Shown here one piece after another: positions 19,986 through 31,966 of a stretch of DNA of 57,854 nucleotides. Source of the DNA: Catenaria anguillulae PL171. Its lineage: Eukaryota; Blastocladiomycota; Blastocladiomycetes; Blastocladiales; Catenariaceae. The position numbers and the translations under genes are program-made. Numbering within the stretch: position 1 is the first letter of the stretch; every line of letters starts with the position of its first letter. The notes beneath the pieces were generated by a model. It was given only the letters and a program-made list of their open reading frames with translations. It ran no database searches and was not told the origin of the DNA. The DNA lies in contig MCFL01000153.1 in assembly GCA_002102555.1 (NCBI GenBank), positions 1-57,854 on the forward strand, given 5' to 3'.

Positions 19986-21911
19986 ATGTCGTCGTCCACT
20001 CCCACTTCCAACACGGGCACCTACACGCCCGTCCGCCAATCGGCCCCCGTCGTCACGGGCAAGGCCCTGCTCTATCTCGTCTACCTCGCCACCAAGCTTC
20101 CCTTTGTCGGCGCAAAGTTCTGGAGCGACACGGGCATGTACTCGCTGCGCACCCACACGCACAAGCTCAAGGATGTCGACGCCACGTTGCTCCCGCTGAT
20201 CCCGCCCTCAAAGGCCCAGCGTGACACTTCCCAACAGGCGCAACTCACCTTGGCCGATCTGTTCCGCTTGGCCGATGCACATGCCGTGGCGAACCCGCCC
20301 GACGCCGCCAACAAGCCCATGGCTCACTGGACCGTGTTCGACTACTATGCCGCCTACAAGGCCGGGACCACCACGCCCCTGCGTGTTGCGCAGGCCGTGC
20401 TCGACGCCATTCACGCCTCGGACAATCCTGCGACCGAGAACCCAGCACTCACGGCCTTCTTGCACACAAACAAACAAGCTACCTTGGCGCAAGCGCAAGA
20501 CAGTACCGACCGGTGGGCCGCCGGCCAACCCTTGTCCATCTTTGACGGCATCCCAATTGCCGTCAAGGACGAGCTCGACGTTGCCCAGTTCCCGCCCGCA
20601 GGACTCGGCACCTCCTTCTTTGCCGCCACGCGCAACCTGCCTTCCCTAGCGCCCTTTGACTCGTTCTGCATCGGGCAACTGCGTGCTGCGGGCGCCGTGT
20701 TTGTTGGGAAAACCACCATGTCCGAGCTGGGCCTCGACATCATCAACTGCAACCCGATCACGGGCACGCCGCGCAATCCGTGGAACCCAGCGCATCACAC
20801 GGGCGGATCGTCGGGCGGCAGTGCGGCATCGGTGGCGTCGGGCCTCGTGCCTGTGGCCGTGGGCGCCGACGGCGGCGGCAGCGTGCGCATTCCCGCCTCG
20901 TTTTGCGGCGTGTATGGTCTCAAGCCCACGTGGGGCAGGATATCGGGCGGACCCACTCCCAGTGTGGATCCGTCAACGGGCCACATTGGGCCCATGGCCA
21001 CGTCCATTGAAGGATTGGCCGCCGCGTATGCGCTCATGAGTCTGCAGGCGGATCCGGCATCGTTGACCGCGGATTTGGCACCGCCCGTGGCGTTGCCCAA
21101 GTTTTTGGCGTACAAGAGCCCCAGGGATTTGAAGGGCCTGCGGGTCGGCTTTTATCGGGATTACTTTAGCGACGCCGAGACGTATGTCAACGAGGCGGTC
21201 CAGGGCGTGTTGGATTACTTGGTGCAGCATGCCGGTGCTACTGTGGTGGACATGACCATTCCAGACATTCCCCAAGTGCGCGTGGCGCACGTCATGTCCA
21301 TTCTCAGCGAGGTGGCGTCGCTCATGCATCACCAGTGTCCGAATGAAATGGGCAAGTTGTCGTATCCAACCCAAGTCTTGATGAACCTCGTGCAGCTGGC
21401 CACTAAGACGGTACGCTCATGTCCATATTGTGTTCTCTCGTTCCCCATCAAAGTCTCACGCTTTTCTTGTGTATACATACAGGACTACCTCACTGCACAA
21501 CGCCAACGCACACAAACCCTCGCGCACCTGCGCAACCTCTTTGCCAACCAAATTGACGTCATGATCCTGCCCACAACCGCCATGGTGGCCCCGAAAATCA
21601 ACCCAACGTCGCTCTCTGCCGGCATTTCCGACGCCAGCTTCACGCTCGACGGTATGCGGTTTGCGTTCCTGGGCAACCTCACGGGCTTGCCCGCGCTTTC
21701 GTGCCCTGTCGGTTTCCACGAGGGCTTGCCCATTGGGTGTCAAATCATGGGCAAGTGGTGGGACGAGGACACGGTGTTGACGGTGGGTCGGGCCGTGAGC
21801 GAGTACTCGGCGAGCAAAAAGACGAGGGCTATGGCCGCGGGTGAGGGTGATGCCGAGGGAAAGCCAAAAGTGTGGTTTGATGTGTTGGGTGAGGCCGTCA
21901 AGAGGATCTAG
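19986..21911 (+). CDS. Amidase-signature hydrolase, FAAH-like
   Basis: Exons 19986-21410 and 21483-21911 give 617 aa. The Ser-cisSer-Lys triad of the amidase signature family is visible: Lys in [10 protein letters not shown] and the serines in [17 protein letters not shown], followed by [23 protein letters not shown]. The lead-in [16 protein letters not shown]...GTSFF resembles plant and animal fatty acid amide hydrolases more than GatA or urea amidolyase. Expected reaction: hydrolysis of fatty acid amides such as N-acylethanolamines; the substrate is inferred. The hydrophobic segment [13 protein letters not shown] near the N-terminus may anchor it to membrane. The intron at 21411-21482 is 72 nt and lacks a stop, so a retained intron would add 24 residues. 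Alternative starts are 19950 and 19881. Confidence 0.85.
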   Translation: MSSSTPTSNTGTYTPVRQSAPVVTGKALLYLVYLATKLPFVGAKFWSDTGMYSLRTHTHKLKDVDATLLPLIPPSKAQRDTSQQAQLTLADLFRLADAHAVANPPDAANKPMAHWTVFDYYAAYKAGTTTPLRVAQAVLDAIHASDNPATENPALTAFLHTNKQATLAQAQDSTDRWAAGQPLSIFDGIPIAVKDELDVAQFPPAGLGTSFFAATRNLPSLAPFDSFCIGQLRAAGAVFVGKTTMSELGLDIINCNPITGTPRNPWNPAHHTGGSSGGSAASVASGLVPVAVGADGGGSVRIPASFCGVYGLKPTWGRISGGPTPSVDPSTGHIGPMATSIEGLAAAYALMSLQADPASLTADLAPPVALPKFLAYKSPRDLKGLRVGFYRDYFSDAETYVNEAVQGVLDYLVQHAGATVVDMTIPDIPQVRVAHVMSILSEVASLMHHQCPNEMGKLSYPTQVLMNLVQLATKTVRSCPYCVLSFPIKVSRFSCVYIQDYLTAQRQRTQTLAHLRNLFANQIDVMILPTTAMVAPKINPTSLSAGISDASFTLDGMRFAFLGNLTGLPALSCPVGFHEGLPIGCQIMGKWWDEDTVLTVGRAVSEYSASKKTRAMAAGEGDAEGKPKVWFDVLGEAVKRI

Positions 21912-22296
21912 GTCGGATGCTCTCGAAAGTGGAAGCCAACGGGAAGGGGCGTACACGTTGATGGTGATGATGTGTGTACGGAATCAACAATTTTGTCTTG
22001 TCGGCGCAACTTGCGAAAACGCAATCAATCAATACAGTACATACAGTGCAGCCTGGCTCAACTTGGGCCACCAGACCACGATTTCGCTTCATGCTTCTGT
22101 GCTGGCAAGCAATGCGCATCAGGAATCATCGTCGACAGAGAAGAAGAAGCAGAAAGTCTATACAAGCTGTGTTGAGGTGTTTACCAATCAAAACGGTAAA
22201 AAGTCGCAATGTGGGGACACAAAAAAGTAAGAAAATGAAATAGATATGTCACTAACAGAAAACAGGGGCGACCAAACACTCCACGCCCGAGTAAGT
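21912..22296. other. Convergent 3' intergenic region
   Basis: 385 bases between two convergent genes (amidase and P5 ATPase). The right half is purine-rich. Nothing coding seen. Confidence 0.4.
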
Positions 22297-25200
22297 TTAC
22301 AGAGGAATGTGCTTGCGCTGCAGCGGGTACTTTTCGCGAACCATCTCACGAACGGGGCCAATCACACCAAGACGCTCGACCAGCAAACACAAGACAACGT
22401 TGGCCATGACATACACCCACAGCTTCCACCGGAACGACGTGGGCATGTAGTTGTTGCCCCACGGGTTGTTATAGGTATCGATGGCAAACGTGGGCTTGGG
22501 CAAGCCCCAGGTGCGCTCGAGAGCATCCGGGTCACCGCAGTTGATGCGGAACATGCAGTTGACCGGGTTGGGTTCCGACAGCAAGATGAAGCCGATAAAG
22601 CCCATGAGCGTCACGTAGAGCAGGACATAGAGACGATTGGCAAACCACGACCGGCGGAACAAGAAGCCAAAGTTGAACACGGCGCCGTTGTTGACAAATT
22701 GGTGCACGACAATGATGGAGATGATGGTCGATTCGTAATTGTCGCCCATCAACCACCACTTGGCAGCGTCGACGGCCGAGGCGTCAAACTCCTTGCAGCG
22801 GAACCAGTCTTGTTGGAACAACCACCACACACCCATGAACAAGAAGGTCCAGTTGATGACGGTTTGCGTCAGAATGGAAATCAAGGTTTGCGGGCCGAGC
22901 AACTGCGCCGTCGGGCGACGGGGCTCCAAATGCTTGAGGGCGCCAGATTGCGTCAGGGCGTAGATGCTCGTCACGACAATGATACCGTCAATGTAGATCC
23001 AGATCCACTCGGGCAAAATGACCGAGAAGTAGTACTGGACAAGGCAGAAGCTCGACATGGTCATACCGTACATGACAAGGAACTTGAAGCCGGCAAAGCT
23101 GGAAGCAAGGGCCGCACGGCCTTCGGCAACGAGATCCACACACGAACGAACCGACTTGGTCTTTGACGAGAAGGGAGCAACAATGGATGCCTCGGCCTCA
23201 GACAGGGCAACACCGACATGAGCAGCGTTGAGGGCACCGCAATCGTTACCACCATCACCGCACATACCGACAATCATGCCGTCGACCATGTGGCGCTTGA
23301 CAACGTCAATCTTTTGCTCGGGCGACATGCGACCCCACACGCGGAACGACAAGAGGTACTTTTCGGCGAGATCCGTCTTGACGAGCTTGGCCCAAGCAGC
23401 GCCAGAGGCGGCAAGATCGAGTGGGGTAATGTGGCGTTGGCGCCAAAGGGCATCGACTTCCTCCTCGGTCAAGGCTTGCTCGGTATCAATGTCGCGCCAC
23501 ACGAGCTGGCCGGCCGACACGTCACCGCCTTCAATTTCCTCGTTGCCGGAATCGGAACCGTTGCCAGACTTGAACTCGACATCGGCGTACACGCAGCGCG
23601 CATAGTTGTCGCCGTACAGAGGAGACAAACCGCACTCGCGGGCAATGTAGATGCAAGTAAAGACATTGTCGCCGGAAATCATAACGGTGCGGCACAATCC
23701 ACGGTGCAGCTCCTCGATCGCGTCCTTGGTGTCGGGCTTGAGCGTGTTGCGGAAGACAACGAGACCAACGAGCGACAGGTTGCACTCAACATCCTCGCGC
23801 GGTTGGTGAATGGCGGCATCAATCGACAGCTTGCAGGGCTTGGACGCGAGCGCGAGCACATAACCACCGCGCTTGGCGTAGTTACGGGCCACCTCGTCGT
23901 ACCAGGCAGGGACACCATCAGTGCACATGTCGCGAATCTTTTCGTACGAGCCCTTGACGTACAAGTGCAGCGACTTGTCGGCCGACGACTCGACAAGGGT
24001 ACCCATGGTTTGCTTGGCGTGCACAAACTCCCAGCGCTTGAGAATCTTGCCGAGCTGGCCGCCGTTGGCAGACGTGACCTTGTCGCCGTCGAGCGCGCAC
24101 TTTGTGAATTCAAACATGGACACGTCGACCGGGTTGCCGAGTAGCTGGTCTTCATGAGCAGAGAGCGAGTGGGCAGTGGCGAGACCGAGACGAGCAGTGG
24201 CATCGAGCGAATCGTAATCGGCATCGAGCTCGGGCAACTTGGCAGCGTTGGCCACCGACTTGGACGCAGGCAAAAAGCCCCACATGTCCAAACCTTCCTT
24301 GGTCAAGGTACCGGTCTTGTCAAAGCAGAACACTTGGGTCTTGCCGGCCATGGTGATGCGCGGCAAATCAATGCAGTACACTTGATGCTTGCGAACCAAC
24401 CGATCCGCGGCAACAGACTGGCCAGCAACGAGCACGGCAGGGAGCAAAGGCGAAATGACCTCGGAAATGATAAACACAGCATAGAACCATGACGAAATCG
24501 ATGCGGGACCCATAAAGTAAAGCACGAGCGAGAAGCAAATGACACCCCAGACGAGCATCACCATGAGGACAACCTTGAGCTGCTCGTCAAACACAAACTT
24601 GATCGGTGTCGGGTGGAGCATCTTTTGAATCATTTGGCCGCGCGACGTGTTGACGTTGGTCTTGAGCACCAAACCGTACGAGCCATCGTCGGCTTGCAAA
24701 ACACCGGTACCGGCCAGCAAAATGTGGCGCTTGTGGTGCGTCTGATCCAAGGCCGAGGTGTCGGTGGCAAGGGCCGGGAACTTGCGGATCGGGCGGGACT
24801 CACCCGTGAGGGAAGACTCGTCGAGGAGCGCTTGGCCATTGATGAGCAAAATGTCGGTCGACAAGGTTCCGGGTTGGAGCTGCACAATGTCGCCGGGAAC
24901 AATTTGGCGACTGTCCACGAGTGTCCACGAGCCGTTGCGAAGCACAGAGACTGCAGTCGAGACGGCAGCGAGCTCGCGAATGCGGCGGTGCGACTTGTAC
25001 GAGACGTGGGTTTTGACGAGCGACGCAATCAAGATGACGATGGTCAAGACCAGGCCCATCTTCCAGTACGAGAAGTAGTACCTATTGAAAATGCAAAAAG
25101 TGCGTGAGCCAAAACATGTCGTGCATATTCGCGCTGTGGGAAAACGAGATCGTACCAGACCCAGAGGCAACTGCACTGGTACAAGTAGAACCAACCGCCC

Positions 25201-26811
25201 AGCTCGGTAGCCCAAAGACCGAGGAAAGTCTTGGGAGGAATGTCAATCTCGTTGAGACCAACCAAATCTTGACGCTCTTCAGCCTCTTTTGTCGGCAAAC
25301 CACCGTGCTCATTGGCCGTCTTGGCAACGTTGACGAGCGAGGCAACAGAGTCACCAAGCTGGTACGGGTAGGCAATGAAATCGCGAGTGATGGGCGAGTA
25401 GACGTAGCGAATGCACTCGTAGTAGAAGAAGGGAACCTTGATGGCCGCCGACGTGAGAATCTTGTGCTCGGTCGTCTTGATGTTGATCTCAAGGTACTTT
25501 TCGGCAAGACTCTCAATGGCGGAAACGAGCGACATGAGCCCCTTGACGATGCCCTTTTCGGCCACGTCGGTGGCGTTGATGGCCTCGACTCGGCGAGAAA
25601 CAAGCACGTAGTCGGCATCGGCAACATCCACGACTTGAATGCGGAACCAGTTGCGGACGGCAACGACGCCGCCCAAGCGCCAAATGACAAGAGTCACCAC
25701 CATGAAATGCCACACAAACACGAAACCGTAGGGGATTTGAGAGTCGCGAATGTAGAAGATGGCCGGCGAGCCAGCAAGTGTCACATAGTAATCGTAGACG
25801 GTGGCACCGAGGAAGAATTGCGTGTACAAGACCCACAAAACAGACAAGTAGAAGCCTGCCGTGCCAATTGGGTTGTTGACAAAGTACTTGAACGTGACGT
25901 TGGCGCCATGACCCAGAATGGAGGATTGCGAAGGCACGGGCGAGTCGGTTTCCGAGTCAGAGTGCAACGAAGCCGCCTTGCTCTCGCTCTTGACGAGCGC
26001 CTTGGCACCCGGAGTGTTGGCCATGAGCGTGCGAGTGTCGAGGAAGGAATCATGACGGAAGCGCTCAATGAGCTCCTTTTCGGCAGCCGTGGCGGTTGAA
26101 GCGTTCAATGCCTCGGCCGACGAGGACGTTGCGGCCGCCTTTGAGCGAATCTTGGACTCGGAGGTGCGCTTGAAGATAGCGAACAGGACAACGAGGGCGA
26201 GCTGAGCACCGAGGAAGCCAAAGAACGATTTCCAGAGCTTGAGTTCAAACGAGAAGAGCGGGACAGCGGGAATCGGGCAGGTGATGTACGACATTTCGTT
26301 TTCCTTGCCCAGCAACTGTGCCTGGCACACTTCGGCAACCTTGTCCACCTTGTTGGCGGGAAGCACCTTTTCCACATCCACGGTCAAGGTGCCGTTGCAA
26401 GGGAACCATTGCGCACTCTTTTCGAAAGTTGCCTCCTCGCCGGAACCAATGCAGGCACAGGGAGAGACAAGGTCGGCAGCGCAGGTCGAGGCGCAAGTGC
26501 CGTCCAAGCAGTACGATTGGCCAGCGGGGCATGCGGGGCGTACGGATGTTGGGCAGAGATCGATTTTAGAGACGCAGAGAGTTGGGCATGATTGTCCAAA
26601 GAAACTCGGGGGTTCGCTACGATGTGTGACGGCAATTGGCAAGTGACAGGTTAGCATCTCGAGATGAAGAGTGCCCTGAGCAAGGAAGCATACCAAGTCT
26701 TCCCGGAGAGGTCAACACCATTGACCGTATGCAAGAAGGAATGGCCACGGCAACCTGGGCGGCAGCCAGCGCTGCAATGGCCACACGGACCAATGCAGAC
26801 GGACGAGGCAT
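22297..26811 (-). CDS. P5B-type transport ATPase (ATP13A/Ypk9-like) with Cys-rich N-terminal domain
   Basis: About 1450 aa. Exons: 26811 to about 26700 (signal peptide MPRPSALVRVAIAALAAAQV), about 26616-25156, and 25081-22297; the second intron (25155-25082) is clear (WVW|YYFSYWKMG). P-type core: VPGDIVQLQPG, DESSLTGESRP, FCFDKTGTLTKEGLDMWGF (phosphorylated Asp), MCGDGGNDCGALNAAHVGVA and SEAEASIVAPFSSK. The last motif places it in P5B, whose animal members export polyamines from late endosomes. The M4 motif is unusual: SPLLPAVLVAG where P5B normally has PPALP. After the signal peptide lies a Cys-rich segment (SCPTLCVSKIDLCPT, CPAGQSYCLDGTCASTCAAD, CACIG) probably on the lumenal side. The first junction is not in frame with the best splice sites (GTATGC donor), so a base error or an unusual donor is likely. 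Confidence 0.88.
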
Positions 26812-27740
26812 GTTGTGTCGGTTAGGGACGAAAGACGGACGGGACTGAAGTCGTCAAGCAAGCGAGCCAAAGTTTTTGGGAGACAGACAAAATTACACAG
26901 GTCTGCGGAATGGGCGAGGAGCCTGCCTGTATTTGAATGACGGAATCGGGCGAGCGGATGGCACTTGGAGGTGATGGCGGCGGAGGAACCGTTCGTGAAA
27001 CAGGGCAAACACAGTTGCAAGCTGGATGGCCATGGGCGATGGAGCTAATGACGGATCTCCCGGGCTCTTGTTTTGTTCTACAATCCAACTTGACACGGCA
27101 AATTGTTTGTCTGGTGATTGTGTCGCATGGCCGCGATTGGATGCAAAGGAAGATGCGGCGCCGACGTGAGACCAAACACTTGCAACGCCAGGCTCAGATG
27201 CGCGCGTGGCATTTTCCAACTCGCGAACGGGGCTCGAAGTGGGGCTGATTGCATTTTCCAAACTGGCATCACCCTCGCCTCACGTGACGGTGGATCCAAT
27301 GAACGTGGTCGGAAGGTGTTTCACGCCATTTCCCGCGCCACACCGTACCGACCGATTGGGATGGGCTTTATCTTTGCCTGTACGCAGAAAGCGTGAAAAC
27401 GGCGTGAACACTGATCTTCTGGTTTTGTTCGCAGCGACTGTATGGAGATGACGACGCGTGCATTCGTGTAGCATTGTCTATGTCAATTGCCACGTTGTCG
27501 AGGTTGTCGAGGGCACTGTGCTCTCGCGCATTCAACCTGCACAAGCTTGCATTGTTCTTCCCCAGATTCCCTCGATTTCTTCGAACGTATGTACCTGCGT
27601 TCGTTGTTCTTGCGGAGGCCGACTGCATTTGAGGACGAGCTGAGGTCAACAAACAATCGGTGGTCCATACACATATGAGCAACTATTGGCATGTATTTGA
27701 CGGACAGTGACTCACACATGCTGCTTAATGACCCAAAGCA
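26812..27740. promoter_or_regulatory. Divergent intergenic region, no supported gene
   Basis: 929 bases between the P5B ATPase start and a plus-strand membrane protein. ORFs are short and conflicting. It should hold both promoters; I see no clear motif. Confidence 0.45.
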
Positions 27741-29775
27741 ATGTCTTCAGCATTCGCATGCACCACTCAAGTGGCTCCAAACGTTCGAAATGACCCCTTG
27801 CATCCATCGCAACTTTCAGCAGCTGATGCGGACAAGGTTGCAGTCATGGTGCCGCGATTTCTCTGGTCCTCCGTCGCAATCATCAGCACCGGAGTTCTCG
27901 CAAGCGTCTTAGCATTTGGCTTGTCGCTCCTTGCCATTCCACGGCCTGGCCATGCCTGCACCACGAATCCAAACACCCGACGGTTTGCGTACATTGGGTT
28001 TGACTTGTTTATGTGGGTCGTCGTTGCTGGAGTCTTCTTGACACACTTCGAAACGAGTTTCCCAATTGCACTGCATCACAATTACGCCAAAGCAATGTTT
28101 TTCCTCTCGTTGGCCATCATTGCAGCCACGCACATAGCCATGTTCATGTTACCTCATTCAAAAGACGCTGAGCGGGTATCCGACTTTCTATGCTTCTTCA
28201 CGTTCAATGTCTTTTGCGTCTGTGCTCTCAAGTTCGCAAAGAAGATGCTCATGTGCGATTTGCGCAACAAATCACCTCGGCCAAACCGGCAACCGCTGAG
28301 CATAGTGAGCAGGACAAGCATCATCTTTCGGCTGATTATTGGCTCGATGGCGGCATATGGAGGTTCTCTTGTGATAACCAATCCACTCCTTTCGGCTGCG
28401 TCCGTCGCAGCTACACTCGTTTTGGGTATTTCCGCGAGCATTGTGGCCATGAGGCATCGCAAACGGCGGCGGCGTAGCTTCGATTTTGGCGTGCTTCTTT
28501 GGACTGCTTATCATGTGGGCCCAATCTCTCGGCGAATCGTCATTATCTTGCACAATTCCTTGCCAAATGGCTACACATTGCTGCTCGTTTTGGGGTATCG
28601 CACTACGCTTGCAACATGCGGCTTCATCTTGGACGACCTTATGGACGCCGCATTTGGCCAGTGGACCCTGTGGCCAGCTTTCTTCATTCGAGTATGTACA
28701 AGCCTCGCAATTCTTTACTTGTCCGCCCGCCGCAAACAATGTCGCTACGTGGATGTGAGGCTCACAGTCGCGCTATTAGATTACCGAAGCCCTCGTCTCC
28801 ATTACCCTTGCATTCAACGACTCTCCGAATGGCATCATTGGATACTTGGTCAGCAATTTCGTCGTTTCCGTGGTCAAAGATTGCGGATTACTTGATGACT
28901 GCCGCTTTCTCTTGCGAAACGGATTCTGTGTGTTATCCCACATTGATTCTATCGAGGCCAGTGGAGAGTCGGCCGCCCTGTCCCGTGCTCCAACAACCGC
29001 GCTCAGAGAAGCTACTTCTGGATCTGCTTCAATCTCGTCCTCAAAGGTTCGCACAGGAATTCCTTTGCTTGTCAGCATAGGGAAGAGTATTGTCGGTCGA
29101 ATCACGCGGCGATTTCGAGCCGTTCAACTTTCACGACTTCACCTCGACTTGCGCCTCCAAATTGAGCGCTCGGAAACAACCTTTTTGTCCCGGCTGACGG
29201 CGCTTGCATCGCTGGCAAGCGTACACATCATGGCACTCGTGATTGGCCGCACACCACTTGATCGCATTGAAGAATTTCCCCTACAGTCGCAGGCAACTTG
29301 GCTTCTTGCCTTGTCGCTTGTTGAGCTAGGCCTTTCCAGAGCGGTCGCCTCAGCAGCCATACAATGGAAGTTGAGACGATTTTTTCACATCAAGGGCAAG
29401 GTTGACCGATGTATTTCAATCAACAAGGTCAAATCGAGCTTGTCCATGGCGAGCTTTTCCAGCTCGTCGCATATGCCGCAGTCAATGTCGAGTTCCAGTT
29501 TTGGTATTCTCATGTCAGAAGACTTGAATAGCGCACAGGTGGCGGCTACACGGCCAGAAGGCTCAGTCAACCCAGCCTCTCCCATCCCAACACAGCTTGC
29601 GGCGGTTGATAGCGATCCGACAGGTAAAGTGCCAAATACACCGTCTCCGAGTCCTGAACTTGCCCCGCTCTCTCAGTGGTCTACTGAGCTGCCGTGGCGA
29701 AGCAATCCTTCCTTGGCCGCATTAGTTTTATTGACTGTCGTTTATAGTGCTGCAACGCAATATGGACCGTGGTAA
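27741..29775 (+). CDS. Unknown multipass membrane protein
   Basis: Exons 27741-28691 and 28780-29775 give 648 aa. The 88-nt intron has a consensus GTATGT donor and joins WPAFFIR to ITEALVSITLAF. The N-terminal two-thirds hold about eight hydrophobic spans, among them SSVAIISTGVLASVLAFGLS, FDLFMWVVVAGVFL, MFFLSLAIIAATHIAMFML and GYTLLLVLGYRTTLATCGFI. A cytoplasmic-looking Ser-rich region (SSLSMASFSSSSHMPQSMSS) precedes a last span (LAALVLLTVVYSAATQY) at the very C-terminus. Two more spans lie in between (SRLTALASLASVHIMALVIG, ATWLLALSLVELGLS). I do not recognise a family; receptor-like or channel-like roles are open. Confidence 0.75.
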
Positions 29776-30236
29776 TCTGTCCCAACTTTTCTGTTGATCA
29801 TCGAACTTGTTCTGATCCATCACATTGAGAGAACTACATCTTCTCTCACCATGACCAGCCAAACTCGCCCAGGTACAACGCAATCTCTGCCATGGTTTGG
29901 TTTATTTCCAGAGCTCATGCATGGATGCGGATACTGTAAAGTCAATAGGCTAGTGATGTGGGAATCGTCTCCTCAAACAAACGAGCAGGCACATGTAGTA
30001 CATATGTATACTCAAAGGTTGGTCAACGTCTTTTGCGAGAGTGATGGTCTGGTTTGTGCTATGTATGCTATGTATGGCATTCGCTGGCAAGCAGGAAGAG
30101 TCCTTCGACAACTTTGGCGGTTCGGTTGCTGTGCGTCTTGACATAGATTGACCAACAAAAACAAGAAACAACTTTCAAAAACGCAATACTGGATCTGAAA
30201 GGCCGACCTTGCCAACCAATCGAGTTACCTACCACC
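29776..30236. other. Convergent 3' intergenic region
   Basis: 461 bases between convergent genes. No convincing ORF or RNA gene. Confidence 0.4.
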
Positions 30237-30806
30237 TCAGACCATGGCTTCCGTCTCGCCTCCCTCACCCGCCTGGCGCTTGATTTCTTGTTCCTCCTCA
30301 ATCTCCTTGGGCATGGTCGACGTCCCATATCGATAGTACACATACGACCAATACAAGTGCAACGCCATGATCACGGCTTGCGACCATGTCCACCCTTGTG
30401 CCACAACGCCGTATGCAAATCCACCAACAGAAACCACCAATTGCACCGCCGTGAACGCCAAAAACACCTTGGGGATCCGCCGGCGCGCACTCACGTAGCC
30501 GACAAGCACCCACAGAGCCGAAAACGCAAACTGGCCCGTCAATACGGCAAACAGGATCACGCCTTGATGCTTGGATGCGACCGACCCGGTCAGGACCGCA
30601 TCGTTGGAAAACACGATGTCGGTTGACCCGTCGGGCCTCTTGGATTCGGTGGCGGAAGTGAAAGCGTAGAGCACAAGTGCGCTGAGGATGAGGCAGATGA
30701 GGGACAGGATGAGCTGAATGGCGAGGAGGCAGAGCACGCCTTCGCGGATGAGGAAGCCGCCACAGCAGGTGCGCTTGACTCGTGGGGCTTTCCTTGCAGC
30801 CGTCAT
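30237..30806 (-). CDS. Four-TM TCCG-family membrane protein 1
   Basis: A single exon of 189 aa. N-terminus KRTCCGGFLIREGVLCLLAIQ, with twin cysteines that could be acylated. Four hydrophobic spans: LAIQLILSLICLILSALVLY, VILFAVLTGQFAFSALWVLV, VFLAFTAVQLVVSVGGFAYG and AVIMALHLYWSYVYY. A basic turn GYVSARRRIPK sits between spans 2 and 3. The C-terminus is acidic (YYRYGTSTMPKEIEEEQE). It is closest in plan to the protein at 33430-34008 (long first loop, GYVSARRR versus GYITAKRR). It resembles MARVEL/tetraspan topology but I recognise no named family. Confidence 0.8.
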   Translation of the reverse strand: MTAARKAPRVKRTCCGGFLIREGVLCLLAIQLILSLICLILSALVLYAFTSATESKRPDGSTDIVFSNDAVLTGSVASKHQGVILFAVLTGQFAFSALWVLVGYVSARRRIPKVFLAFTAVQLVVSVGGFAYGVVAQGWTWSQAVIMALHLYWSYVYYRYGTSTMPKEIEEEQEIKRQAGEGGETEAMV

Positions 30807-31489
30807 TTCGGGTATGTCGTCGGTTCTATTTCCTTGTGCGATTAATTCATTTCATGGACGGATTGTCTGAGGAAGGCATTCGTGCAGGAAGAGAATTCCA
30901 CCCGGGAGGAGAAGAAAGATGTATATTTGACATTCATTTGGCTCTGAATTCCTCTTCTTGGCGATGTTTCAATGAGCCGTTCAGACGAAAGGCCAAGGTT
31001 GCGTGCGTGCACATCGATGGACATGTGGCTTTCATTTTGCATGCCAGACTTGGTCGATTGACCTGGCAGACGCGGGCTTCTTTGGACAGCTTGGGCTTTG
31101 GCGTGAGACATTGGATACCATTGTGGCTGCCTCATTCTCCTCAGCTCAAATCACAACATGGCATGGGGAGGACTGTGGTTCCAAAACTACTTCACAAGGA
31201 CAATGGTTCCTCAATGTGGTTGGTCTTGGCATGCGCATTCCGAGTTGGGACAAACGGCAGTGAGAGTACGCTCGATGTCATACTCAAAGTCAAACGGGGA
31301 TCATCCTTGAGTGAGTGATATCTGAAGGAAGCAAGACTATAAGTACTATGCAGTCGCACTTCATCCGTTATCGTTTTGGTGCTCCTCATCACACCATCTC
31401 CTCGTGCAACACACCTGTTGTTCGGACCACCTCCACTATTACAAGTTCCCACTCATCACCTAGCTTTTTCCACGTTTCTGTAACCAAGC
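30807..31489. promoter_or_regulatory. Divergent promoter region of TCCG genes 1 and 2
   Basis: 683 bases between divergent paralogues. ACTATAAGTACTATG near 31337 may be a TATA-like element about 150 bases before gene 2. No coding sequence seen. Confidence 0.35.
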
Positions 31490-31966
31490 ATGTCCAACAA
31501 GCACACCTGCTGCGGCTGCATCGGCATGCGCAAAGGCGTCCTCGCCCTCACCGGCATCCAAGTTTTTTTCGGGTTTCTCTTTATGGGACTCTCAATTATG
31601 GTCATGAATGTGGCCCGCAAGGCCAGCCTAGACAAGGACTTCACCGCTGAAATTCGCGACCGCACCGTCGCCGTGTCCATGGCTTCGGCCGTTATCTTTG
31701 GGTTCCAAGGCGCCTGGTCGTTTTTCGGATTCGCATCGGCGCTCAAGCGCTGGGTACTCGCGTTCAAGGTGTTTGCCATCATCACGCTCTTGTCAGCCCT
31801 TGCCAACGTTGTGTACACGATGGTGAAGCGGAGCTTTGGGATCACAGCGGCCGTGTTTTTCGCCATTTCGCTGTACTTTTGCTTTGTGTATTACCGTTAT
31901 GCGGCTGTGGCGATGCCGGAAGAGATTGAGGAGGAAAAGAATGGAGGCAAAGGTTACGCTGTGTAA
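31490..31966 (+). CDS. Four-TM TCCG-family membrane protein 2
   Basis: A single exon of 158 aa. Starts MSNKHTCCGCIGMRKGVLAL. The first loop is short (NVARKASLDKDFTAEIRDR), nearly the same as in the neighbour at 32604 (NANKANLDKDYTAQDRNRD). Four spans; the second includes IFGFQGAWSFFGFASALKRW. The C-terminus is YYRYAAVAMPEEIEEEKNGG. Genes 2 and 3 form a close tandem pair on the plus strand, flanked by the more distant members 1 and 4 on the minus strand. Local duplication is evident; function unknown. Confidence 0.8.
   Translation: MSNKHTCCGCIGMRKGVLALTGIQVFFGFLFMGLSIMVMNVARKASLDKDFTAEIRDRTVAVSMASAVIFGFQGAWSFFGFASALKRWVLAFKVFAIITLLSALANVVYTMVKRSFGITAAVFFAISLYFCFVYYRYAAVAMPEEIEEEKNGGKGYAV

Noticed and set aside
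23218-24144. 308-codon open frame on the plus strand inside the P5 ATPase gene
   Set aside because: It is antisense to strongly conserved P-type ATPase motifs and its own translation shows no domain.
28755-28779. A 25-nt mini-intron in the multipass membrane gene
   Set aside because: A consensus GTATGT donor at 28692 with the same acceptor gives an ordinary 88-nt intron and keeps frame.
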